A stretch of DNA of 9,763 bases from JBLHKS01 sp047620505 (GTDB taxonomy: Bacteria > Verrucomicrobiota > Verrucomicrobiia > Verrucomicrobiales > DEV007), in NCBI GenBank assembly GCA_047620505.1, contig JBLHKS010000247.1:1-9763 (forward strand), written 5' to 3'. The stretch's first letter is position 1. Each line of letters begins with the position of its first letter. Of the stretch, positions 1 to 7,009 are shown piece after piece. The notes below the pieces were generated by a model. The model saw only the letters and a program-made list of their open reading frames with translations, made no database searches and was not told the DNA's origin. The translations under genes were made by a program, and so were the position numbers.

Positions 1-1
1 C

Positions 2-1120
2 TCGCCCTGGCAGCTGCTGAACGACAAGCGTCCTTCTGAGCCTGTAATTAGCGATAGCGGTTCGGAATCAATTCAAGCGGGTTTCACGCCGGTTATCCCG
101 GGCGTTATCGACGAGGCGACTGCGACTTACGCGCTGAAAAAGGGGCTTGGCGATTTGATCGATTATGAAGGCAGCGATGGTCGGCAGTTTCACATTCAGC
201 TCGTCGGCTTCATCGACAACTCGGTGCTCCAGGGCAGCATCGTGATTTCAGAAGAGAATTTTCTGAAGTTCTATCCCGCTCAGCCGGGCTATCGCTTTTT
301 GATGATCGAAGGCGATTTTCTCGCGAAGTTGGCGAAGTCGCTGATCGATTCCGGCGCGTCAAAAGGCGAAGCGCGGAAATTCCTGGATGCCGCTGTGTTT
401 GTGATGGGATCGGAAGATCGAAATCAGGAAGAGCTCGAATTTCCATTCTCAAAGGCGATTCAGCTGGGGCTCTCGGGGGCTCTCGCGAAGCTGAACGGAT
501 TTCCCGAAAGCTGGCCGGATCTCAGCTCCGCAAGTCAGACTCAATTTGAAGTTCTGCGGATCCTCGACGCCCAGGATTGGTCCGGGTTTTCAATGAGTGA
601 CGCCGAAAAGTTGGTCGAAAAGGCCATGCAAGGTCCTTCTGGCGACTACGCCGATGTGCTAACCCGTCAGCTGGAAGATCGCGGACTTGCACTCACTGAA
701 ACCTGGCGACGACTGAACCAGTTTAACGCCGTCCAAAACACCTACCTCAGCATTTTTTCAATGCTTGGCGGCTTAGGAATCTTGCTTGGGACAATCGGAC
801 TTGGCGTCGTCGTTAGCCGCAACATTCTTGAGCGCAAGGGGCAGATGGGACTGCTTGAGGCGGTTGGTTTTCCCAAGCCAACTCTCGCAAAACTCGTCGT
901 TTCCGAGCACTGGTTCCTCCACGTTTTTGGCGTGCTTTCCGGCATCGCTGCGGCGGTCATTTCAATCCTTCCAACGCTTTCCGAACGCTCGACCGGCCTA
1001 CCGATCGGGGCTCTGATCAGCTTGAACACCGCGATCCTCGTTGGCGGCCTCATCTTTTGTTGGCTTGCCGCACGCTGGATGCTTCGAGCCGAACTCATCG
1101 AATCTCTCCGACATGAATAA
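2..1120 (+). CDS. ABC transporter permease, C-terminal part (FtsX/MacB type), 5' truncated
   Basis: The frame is open from the window edge, so the N-terminus lies upstream; 372 residues are visible. The C-terminal third carries the FtsX-like core. A membrane helix at about fragment residues 247-271 (LGGLGILLGTIGLGVVVSRN) is followed by a cytoplasmic loop with the family motif ERKGQMGLLEAVGF (about 277-290). Two more helices follow at about 298-324 and 338-361, and the protein ends in a short charged tail. The long region before the first helix (to about residue 245) looks extracytoplasmic and ends in a family-like NQFNAVQNTYLSIF approach. In this family such permeases dimerise and work with a separate ATPase, in LolCDE-like lipoprotein release, MacB-like export or FtsEX-like mechanical signalling. 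Which of these applies cannot be told here. The stop overlaps the next start by 8 nt, indicating translational coupling. The family call is firm; the substrate is unknown. Confidence 0.88.
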   Translation, partial: SPWQLLNDKRPSEPVISDSGSESIQAGFTPVIPGVIDEATATYALKKGLGDLIDYEGSDGRQFHIQLVGFIDNSVLQGSIVISEENFLKFYPAQPGYRFLMIEGDFLAKLAKSLIDSGASKGEARKFLDAAVFVMGSEDRNQEELEFPFSKAIQLGLSGALAKLNGFPESWPDLSSASQTQFEVLRILDAQDWSGFSMSDAEKLVEKAMQGPSGDYADVLTRQLEDRGLALTETWRRLNQFNAVQNTYLSIFSMLGGLGILLGTIGLGVVVSRNILERKGQMGLLEAVGFPKPTLAKLVVSEHWFLHVFGVLSGIAAAVISILPTLSERSTGLPIGALISLNTAILVGGLIFCWLAARWMLRAELIESLRHE

Positions 1121-1913
1121 ATCTCGTTTCCTCATTTCCATCGCCTTCGCTTCGGCCGTCGCACTCAGCAGCTGCTCAGATTCAGAAGAGGCCGATAAAC
1201 CCGATTCTCCGGTGGATCCGCCCGGGACTTCCACCGCAAACGAAGTAGAACACAAACCTGAGCCGGATCCCGCGCCTGCTCCAGATCCTGAGACCGTGTC
1301 GACGCCAGCGCCACCGGCTGACGCGCCTCCTGTAAACCCTAAGCCTTACGCTGAAGACTTTCGCTTCGAAGAATACGAGGTCGGCAAGGAGCCGGATCTT
1401 TTCATTCTTGACGGTGCGTTCACGGTCGAAGCTGTTGGCGAAAACAAGGTTCTCCAGCTCGCATCGGAGCCACTGACGGACGGGTCGATTCAGCTCGGCA
1501 AGTCGCTCAAAACGGGCGGCGAAATCCAGGCCACCATCACTGCCGAGAGCAAACGCCGAAGTTATCCGCGTTTCAGCATCGGGCTGCACGGCATGTCTGG
1601 TTTCCAACTGCGGGTCGTCCCAGTAAAGAAGGAAATCGAGCTCGTCCGCAACGAGGCTGTGGTCGCAACCGCTCCGTTTACCGATTGGAAGAGCGGCGAG
1701 CCGTGCATTCTTAATCTTGCGGTTACCGGCTCGAGCGAAGACGGCTGGAAAATCAAAGCGATGGTCACGATGGCCGCCGCTGACGGCCCGCAAGCGCTGA
1801 TCGAGCACGAAGCGGAGCCAGTCCGGCTTCAAGGCAAAGGCTCCGTGACGGGCACGCCTTACGCGGGACTTCCGATTCAGTTTGATGATGTTAAGATCAG
1901 TGAGCTGCCTTGA
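1113..1913 (+). CDS. Lipoprotein with Pro/Asp-rich stalk and probable beta-sandwich (LamG/DUF1080-like) domain
   Basis: This 266-residue protein begins at ATG 1113. That start gives a textbook lipoprotein signal: MNKSR, a hydrophobic core, then lipobox L-S-S-C with the lipidated Cys at 21. An upstream in-frame start at 1041 would bury this signal behind 24 extra residues and is rejected. Residues 22-78 are a low-complexity Glu/Asp/Pro/Ala stalk (for example PEPDPAPAPDPE), suited to spanning the periplasm. Residues 79-266 are beta-rich, with an FRFEEYEVG-like opening and alternating strands through FDDVKISELP. This pattern is typical of concanavalin-like sandwich domains related to LamG or the 3-keto-disaccharide hydrolase (DUF1080) group. 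No catalytic residues were recognised. It overlaps the permease gene by 8 nt and the transpeptidase gene by about 29 nt, so it is probably made with both. Lipoprotein status is confident; the fold is an inference. Confidence 0.82.
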   Translation: MNKSRFLISIAFASAVALSSCSDSEEADKPDSPVDPPGTSTANEVEHKPEPDPAPAPDPETVSTPAPPADAPPVNPKPYAEDFRFEEYEVGKEPDLFILDGAFTVEAVGENKVLQLASEPLTDGSIQLGKSLKTGGEIQATITAESKRRSYPRFSIGLHGMSGFQLRVVPVKKEIELVRNEAVVATAPFTDWKSGEPCILNLAVTGSSEDGWKIKAMVTMAAADGPQALIEHEAEPVRLQGKGSVTGTPYAGLPIQFDDVKISELP

Positions 1914-2529
1914 ATTTCGCCTTCCCGGAATCCTCGCTTTGATGGCGATGAGCCTCGCAGGCTTGTCGAATGCTGAGGAGTCGACCCGCGTTTTCATCGA
2001 GCTTGATCTCGACGAACCGCCCAAAAGCAGCGGCTCGCTGGTTGTCGAAAATGAAGAGACTTTGCAGTTCTCAGTCGGCTACGGCAGGCGGGGAGTTCTG
2101 GATGAAGGCGCGCGTTTCAAGGGCGGCTACTCGCTTCTTGGCCGTTTCCGCGTGAACGCGATCTTCGCCGCCGATCAATTCGAAATGACGCCGAAATTGG
2201 TCGAGTCGTCTGGGAAATCCCGGGAGTTCCTAAGCAAAGAACTCTTCGCCAACATGAGTTCGATCGACTTCGATGGCGATGGCAAAGGAGGCGAGTACGG
2301 AGCTGGATTTATCGGCCTTCAACCGCTCACCGAAACCGAGCAGCCGTTTTCATTCGAGCCCTACCAGGGCGTGTTTCGCTGGTACAGCTACGCAATCCAC
2401 GGAACGCAGAACGAAGCGCGGATCGGCAAAAAAATCACCGGAGGCTGCATCAATGTCGGCGCGGCTGACCTCCAGCAGCTGCTGGCGAAGGTGAAACTTG
2501 GCGACATCGTCGAAATCCAAATTCGTTAG
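1885..2529 (+). CDS. Secreted L,D-transpeptidase (YkuD/ErfK family)
   Basis: A 214-residue protein counted from ATG 1885; ATG 1888 and GTG 1900 are alternative starts and no strong ribosome site decides. Residues 12-30 form a signal peptide with likely cleavage after S-N-A30. The YkuD signature lies at the C-terminus: HGT at 172-174 and, 16 residues after the His, T-G-G-C-I-N with catalytic Cys188. This fits the family pattern of His followed by (S/T)xGC(I/V)(R/N). The GRFRVNAI stretch and the closing GDIVEIQI strand also fit. Family members form 3-3 peptidoglycan cross-links or attach lipoproteins to peptidoglycan through an acyl-enzyme on this Cys. An aspartate-rich DFDGDG loop at 128-133 resembles a calcium-binding turn. 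No peptidoglycan-binding or LysM domain is present, so it is a minimal catalytic unit. It overlaps the lipoprotein gene, suggesting a shared envelope role. Confidence 0.82.
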   Translation: MMLRSVSCLEFRLPGILALMAMSLAGLSNAEESTRVFIELDLDEPPKSSGSLVVENEETLQFSVGYGRRGVLDEGARFKGGYSLLGRFRVNAIFAADQFEMTPKLVESSGKSREFLSKELFANMSSIDFDGDGKGGEYGAGFIGLQPLTETEQPFSFEPYQGVFRWYSYAIHGTQNEARIGKKITGGCINVGAADLQQLLAKVKLGDIVEIQIR

Positions 2530-2531
2530 CC

Positions 2532-5072
2532 TCAATCGCGGATTCCGCTCGCTTGCAGGAACGCGATCAGGTCGCGCAGTTCGCTTGGAGTCAGATTCAG
2601 GATCAATGCGGGCGGCATCAGAGAGGACTTGAGTTCTTCTCGGTGGACGATGTCCGTTTTCAGAATCCCCTGCTCTTTGCCCGAGCTATCACGGTAGAAT
2701 TCTTTCCCGCTTTTTCCGCCTTTTCGAAGCGCAATCCCCATGAAAGCAGAGCCGTCTTTCAGGCCGAGGCTCCATGGAAAATACTGTGGCGAAACTTCTC
2801 GGTTCGGCTCGAGAATTTGGGAGAGAAGCCACTCGGCGTCCGCTCCTGGCCCGGCCCCAACGGCGCTCAGATCCGGCCCGACGATGCCTCCGCGCCCGCT
2901 GTGGCGATGACACGAGGCGCAGCGCGTCAGAGTCGGATGGGAAAAGATTCTCCGTCCAACATCGAGATCAGGCTCGCCTTCAACGGCATCGATCAACGCT
3001 TTCCAGGCTGCCGAATCGTTCATCGGCGGTGGTCCGAGTTGGGCGATCGTTTTGGGAGCCCCTGGCAATTTAACCGAGGTCATCCGCAACGCGCGTTCAG
3101 CCTCTGGAACAGTAATCTTGTCAGGTTTGGAAGGTTCCGCATCGGGCTTGTTTCCGAATGACGACAGCAAATTCATCGTCGCGGTTTCTTTGAGTTTATC
3201 AAGATGCTCCGCCGCCTCGGCAGCGAGCCCCAGTACGGCTTCATTTCTCGCATCTCCCGATATCGTTGGGTCAGAGACGATCTTCGTCAGAAATTCCCGC
3301 GATTCCGGAGTGTTTTTACCCGCGATTGAGCGGAGTGCTTCCATTCTCAATTCGGAATTGGATCGCGTCAGCTCTACGAGGACCGGAACTTTCAGTCTGG
3401 CGTTACTCGGCGGAATCAGCCGAAGCGCGTACGCTCGATTCTGCTGTGAAGTCGATTCGTCTTTAACGCGTTCGAGCAGCATCGGAATATCGACGATTCC
3501 CTTTCGTGGATCGCCTTTGAGCGTGATCGCCGTTGCTAAGCAGGCTTCGAAAAGTTGATAGTCGAGATCCAAGTAGGCGAACATCGCGTCGACGTCCTCG
3601 GCTAAGCCAACGAGCTGCTCATCAGCGATCCAACGCAGCGCTTCAAATCGAACTTTCGGGCTGGCGTGATTGAGCGCGAGGCTCGCAACTTGCTCGTCCT
3701 TCGGATTCGCAAGGCGATAGGCATAAACGATGTTGGCCTGGTCTTCCTCTTCCATTTCAGGGCTTAGCGGAAGCGTCCGGCGAGAGAGTTCCTCCAACGC
3801 GGCACGCGCGAGAAACGGGTCGTCGCTCCGGGCGTGCGCCAGCAGCTGCTGATCGTCGACGTCTTTGGCTTTCCCGGATCGAAGTGACTCGGCCAGCTGA
3901 GTTTCCGCGTTTGGCGATTCGATTTCCTTCGGTTTCAGCCACTCGGCTTCGCGATCGATTTCCAGTTTCCACAAACGGCCGCGCTGATGCAATTCGTAGG
4001 AAGTGAAAACCCAGTCGGTGAAATAGAACGCGCCGTCGGGCCCTTCGGCGATGCAGGTCGGGCGGAAATTGTCGCTGCCACGGACTAACTCGATTCGCTC
4101 GCTTTCGTAGCTCGCACCTTTGCGAGCGAGAGAGAAGAAATCGAGCCGATTGTGACTCCAACTCGGCAGAAGAACTCCGCCGCCAAGCGGCACGATTCCG
4201 CAGGGAGCCTCGCCAGCTGCGTCGAGCATCGGCAGCGTCCCGCGCAGCTCGCCATTCCACGCGACGAACGGATGAAACGGGGCGTTTCCGTAGAGCCGCT
4301 GATATCCGTAGTCGCCGCCTTCGACGAGATGAAGCAGCCGACACGGTGGCCGCGCGCCGGGGTCGTTTTCGGCGACGAACATTTCAAGATCGTCCCTGAC
4401 ACAGACCCCAAACGGATTCCAGAACCCTTTGGCGATCCGTTTCAGCTGCTTGCCGTCGGCGGTGCATCGGAACACGCCGCCTTCGCCGGTTCCTTCAATT
4501 TTCGAGCCATCAACCGCCGTTAGACTCCAGCTTTTGTAGAAGTTTTCTCCTAACGAAAAAACCAAATATCCGCCGGGATGCCAGCACAAACCAGCAAGTC
4601 CGTTATGCGGGTAGTCGGCGGTCGTTTCGAGCACGGCCAGATCCTCTTCAACGTCCCCCACCCCGTCGCCGTCCGAATCGCGGACACGCAGGATTCGATC
4701 GCGTTCAGCCAGATATACCCAGCCGCCCGGGCCGAGTTCCAGGTCCATCGTGGCGTCGGTCGCGTTGTAGAAAACGCGCCGATTTGAGCCGTCGGGATCG
4801 AAGACGAGAATCTCATCATGCTCAGGTCCTTCGTAAGTTTCCGGCCGAAAATGGGTGTGGCTGGAAACCGCCCAGATCTGCCCGTCGATATCCACGTCGA
4901 TCCCTGTTGGCGTGACCAGGTCCGGGTGCTCAACGAGTTGGGTCAGCTTTATCCCAGACTGAAGAAGTTCGACCTTCGGGTCGAGGATTTCGGGAACATC
5001 TGGCGTGGCTTCATCGGCCGCGAAAAGACAGAGGGGCGCGAATAGCGGAAAAAGAGTCAGGGGCAGACGCAT
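2532..5072 (-). CDS. PVC-type secreted dehydrogenase-like protein: beta-propeller, HEAT-like region, C-terminal cytochrome c
   Basis: An 846-residue protein with a signal peptide (residues 1-19, ending LCLFAA). Residues about 35-375 form a sugar/sorbosone-dehydrogenase-like propeller, with TPTGIDVDIDGQIWAVS, an aspartate-rich calcium-type loop DSDGDGVGD at 132-140, FWNPFGVCV, and EGPDGAFYFTDW. This matches the N-terminal domain catalogued for Pirellula/Verrucomicrobium 'membrane-bound dehydrogenase' proteins. Residues about 385-635 are helical with HEAT-like repeats (ASPKVRFEALRWIA, NSELRMEALRSIA). The C-terminus is a class I cytochrome c domain: heme motif CASCH at 718-722 and a likely axial Met819 in SSLMPPA. 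The expected role is periplasmic oxidation of a sugar or alcohol, with electrons passed through the heme; the substrate is unknown. It lies 46 bp downstream of the gene that begins at 6024, probably in one transcript. No strong Shine-Dalgarno was seen, only GAGAG directly before ATG. Confidence 0.9.
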   Translation of the reverse strand: MRLPLTLFPLFAPLCLFAADEATPDVPEILDPKVELLQSGIKLTQLVEHPDLVTPTGIDVDIDGQIWAVSSHTHFRPETYEGPEHDEILVFDPDGSNRRVFYNATDATMDLELGPGGWVYLAERDRILRVRDSDGDGVGDVEEDLAVLETTADYPHNGLAGLCWHPGGYLVFSLGENFYKSWSLTAVDGSKIEGTGEGGVFRCTADGKQLKRIAKGFWNPFGVCVRDDLEMFVAENDPGARPPCRLLHLVEGGDYGYQRLYGNAPFHPFVAWNGELRGTLPMLDAAGEAPCGIVPLGGGVLLPSWSHNRLDFFSLARKGASYESERIELVRGSDNFRPTCIAEGPDGAFYFTDWVFTSYELHQRGRLWKLEIDREAEWLKPKEIESPNAETQLAESLRSGKAKDVDDQQLLAHARSDDPFLARAALEELSRRTLPLSPEMEEEDQANIVYAYRLANPKDEQVASLALNHASPKVRFEALRWIADEQLVGLAEDVDAMFAYLDLDYQLFEACLATAITLKGDPRKGIVDIPMLLERVKDESTSQQNRAYALRLIPPSNARLKVPVLVELTRSNSELRMEALRSIAGKNTPESREFLTKIVSDPTISGDARNEAVLGLAAEAAEHLDKLKETATMNLLSSFGNKPDAEPSKPDKITVPEAERALRMTSVKLPGAPKTIAQLGPPPMNDSAAWKALIDAVEGEPDLDVGRRIFSHPTLTRCASCHRHSGRGGIVGPDLSAVGAGPGADAEWLLSQILEPNREVSPQYFPWSLGLKDGSAFMGIALRKGGKSGKEFYRDSSGKEQGILKTDIVHREELKSSLMPPALILNLTPSELRDLIAFLQASGIRD

Positions 5073-5118
5073 CTCTCAGGGAATCGGATATTTGCGCCTG
5101 TGGCAATCGCGAAACGCG

Positions 5119-6024
5119 TCACCCCCCCGGAATCGTCACGGCGTTCGCCCAGACTTTCGACTTGTATCCTTTGGTAAGGTCGAATTCTTCATCCGGCTTC
5201 CACGCCCAAACGCGAGCAGCTGGCTTAGGCTGGCGGAGAGCGTAAATTTCGATTTCGAGACGGCGTTCAACATCTTCGGGGATCTCAATTTCACGAATCT
5301 CGACTTCAATTTCATGCCCAGCCCGGCTCAGCCCGCCCATCACCATCTCCGTGATGACGTTGTTGCCGATGATTGTTCGGTGGTGCTCGCCAATCTTGAT
5401 TTCGACCTCATAACCGATCGAAGCGACCCAGATATCTCCTGCATAATCGGGTGGCCCAATCAACGCCGGGGCTTCCGGCACGATGCCATTCGGGCGGAAT
5501 CGATCGTCGGCGAGCAAATCGGAATCGCCAATCCGCGCCATGCGAAGAAGGCCCTCGTCTTTTCCTAAATTGAAAAAACGCGTGTTGTCGAATTTCCAAT
5601 AAAGGCCCTCTTTGACGAATCTGAGCATCAGAATGTTTTCCGGGACCTCCTGCCCTTCCTCGAGATCGATACCGAAATCGATTTTACCAAAATAAATCAG
5701 ATGAGCGGTCGGCCCATCCTGAAGCGTCGCGAGATGTCGGAGAGTCACGATGTCGGGCGCGGAAAAAGGCAGGGTGAAGATCACATCCGGCCATTTGTCT
5801 TTCCTCGAAACGACCATATTTCGGGTAGACGCGTAGCGATGAGCGGCGGTGTGCCGTTTCCACGCGGAAAAATTTTTGTTCACGTTGGCGGAAATCCAGG
5901 AACGGTAAACGCGCTCCAATTCCGGCCGAACGTCCTGTGCGTCGGCATCAGCAGCTGCTCCAACGAGAAATGCCGCGACGAATGTCAGAATTACTAGGTG
6001 GATTTCCCAAGGTTTGCGAATCAT
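5119..6024 (-). CDS. Secreted protein of unknown function
   Basis: A 301-residue protein not assigned to a known family. The N-terminus is a signal peptide (IHLVILTFVAAFLVGAAADADA) with an A-D-A cleavage site, probably after residue 29. Residues about 31-160 have a helix-then-sheet pattern (ELERVYRSWISANVNKNFSAW, later GPTAHLIYFGKIDFGIDLEE and LMLRFVKEGLYWKFDNT). This resembles NTF2/SnoaL-like folds, although no active-site set was recognised. Residues about 200-275 are strongly beta-forming, with alternating charged and hydrophobic residues (IGYEVEIKIGEHH, HEIEVEIREIEIPEDVERR), suggesting a separate beta-sandwich. It is the first gene of a probable two-gene transcript with the heme dehydrogenase, so an accessory or partner role is possible but unproven. 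The last codons and stop follow a run of seven G on the coding strand. The gene is confident; the function is unknown. Confidence 0.75.
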   Translation of the reverse strand: MIRKPWEIHLVILTFVAAFLVGAAADADAQDVRPELERVYRSWISANVNKNFSAWKRHTAAHRYASTRNMVVSRKDKWPDVIFTLPFSAPDIVTLRHLATLQDGPTAHLIYFGKIDFGIDLEEGQEVPENILMLRFVKEGLYWKFDNTRFFNLGKDEGLLRMARIGDSDLLADDRFRPNGIVPEAPALIGPPDYAGDIWVASIGYEVEIKIGEHHRTIIGNNVITEMVMGGLSRAGHEIEVEIREIEIPEDVERRLEIEIYALRQPKPAARVWAWKPDEEFDLTKGYKSKVWANAVTIPGG

Positions 6025-6135
6025 GATCGGTTTGTAAATTGGTTGCCACTTGGCTAGCGGCGCGCAAAGTAGCGCCCGTTCTTCGCCGGAGCGAACATAA
6101 ATTCCGGCCCCGTTTTTCCACGCACGTAACTATTG
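6025..6135. promoter_or_regulatory. Divergent intergenic region between the secreted-protein gene and the alpha/beta hydrolase gene
   Basis: These 111 bp separate two divergently oriented genes and so must hold both promoters, by position. No consensus -35/-10 pair stands out on either strand. An AT-richer CATAAATTCC lies about 30 nt before the hydrolase start, and AATTTACAAA (read on the minus strand) lies just before the secreted-protein start. A short 5-bp inverted repeat, GGCGC at 6059-6063 and GCGCC at 6072-6076, lies between them. No Shine-Dalgarno was found for either gene. The regulatory role is inferred from gene orientation alone. Confidence 0.35.
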
Positions 6136-7008
6136 ATGATGAAATCGAGTCCAGGCGAATCGTTGATCGATCGCAGTAAGCAACTGCTCGACTCGGCGCA
6201 GGAGCACAGTTACAAAGAAACGGACGATGGTGTCGATTTGAAGGCTTACGTCTTTTCGCCGCCTGAACCAGCGACGCAGCTGCGGACTGCATTGATTTTC
6301 TTTTTCGCAGGAGCCTGGGACAAGGGCGTGGTCGCGCAGTTCGCTCCACAAGCGATGCATTTCGTGGATCGCGATGCGGTTTCGATCCTGGTTGAATACC
6401 GGATCAGCTCTGTGCACGGATCTAACCCGCTGGATTCGATGTCGGACGCGCGCTCGGCGATTCGCTGGGCTCGTTACAACGCGGAGGCGCTCGGCATCGA
6501 TTCTCGCAGGATCATCGCGATTGGCGGAAGCGGAGGAGCGCAGTTAGCACTTTCATCGGCGATGATCTCAGATGTGGCGGATGATCCCAGCGATCCAAAT
6601 ATCAGCTGTGTCCCCGACGGGGTGATTCTCTTTTCAGCAGCTGCTGACACATCGAAAAAAGGATTTGGCCACGAGCATTTCTTGAATGCCAACGACGCAA
6701 ACCGAGCCAACCCGGCAAAACACGTCGCGAAAAATTTACCCCCGATGCTGTTTCTTCACGGAGCGGCCGACAGAATCATTCCGATTGCTGGCGTAGCTCG
6801 TTTCGCTAAGCAGATCGCTCGAAAGAAGAACGTCTGCGATATGGCGGGATTCGAGGGCAAGGACCACAGCTTCTACAACTTCAACGTCGATCCCGAAGGC
6901 TACGAGGCGGCCGTTTCCGAAGCCGACCGCTTCCTCGTCGATCAAGGCTTCCTCAAGGAGAGGGAACCCGAAACCGAATTGGGAGAAGTCGTCGAAGAGC
7001 AGGCTTAG
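6136..7008 (+). CDS. Alpha/beta hydrolase (esterase/prolyl-oligopeptidase-like), cytoplasmic
   Basis: A 290-residue protein from ATG 6136; ATG 6139 is equally possible, and TTG 6133 is less likely. The fold markers run in order. FFFAGAWDKG at about 56-65 sits where the oxyanion HGGG loop usually is. The nucleophile elbow G-G-S-G-G has Ser132. HGAADRIIP supplies Asp212, and GKDHSFYNF supplies His244, completing a catalytic triad. No signal peptide is seen, so it should act in the cytoplasm. Length and motif order fit the carboxylesterase/BD-FAE-like group that cleaves small esters, including acetylated or aryl-esterified sugars. The actual substrate cannot be read from sequence. The C-terminal tail (about 265-290) is Glu-rich. 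The gene ends 1 nt from the stop of the convergent TIM-barrel gene and may be monocistronic. Confidence 0.87.
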   Translation: MMKSSPGESLIDRSKQLLDSAQEHSYKETDDGVDLKAYVFSPPEPATQLRTALIFFFAGAWDKGVVAQFAPQAMHFVDRDAVSILVEYRISSVHGSNPLDSMSDARSAIRWARYNAEALGIDSRRIIAIGGSGGAQLALSSAMISDVADDPSDPNISCVPDGVILFSAAADTSKKGFGHEHFLNANDANRANPAKHVAKNLPPMLFLHGAADRIIPIAGVARFAKQIARKKNVCDMAGFEGKDHSFYNFNVDPEGYEAAVSEADRFLVDQGFLKEREPETELGEVVEEQA

Positions 7009-7009
7009 C

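Noticed and set aside
1041..1112. Upstream start at 1041 for the lipoprotein
   Set aside because: It would hide the lipoprotein signal internally and overlap the permease by 80 nt; ATG 1113 gives a correct lipobox at residue 21.
3757..4344. Long Arg/Ser-rich frame on the minus strand, in another phase of the dehydrogenase gene
   Set aside because: Arg-rich shadow of the true frame; composition is typical of a GC-rich off-frame and the real frame has clear domains throughout.
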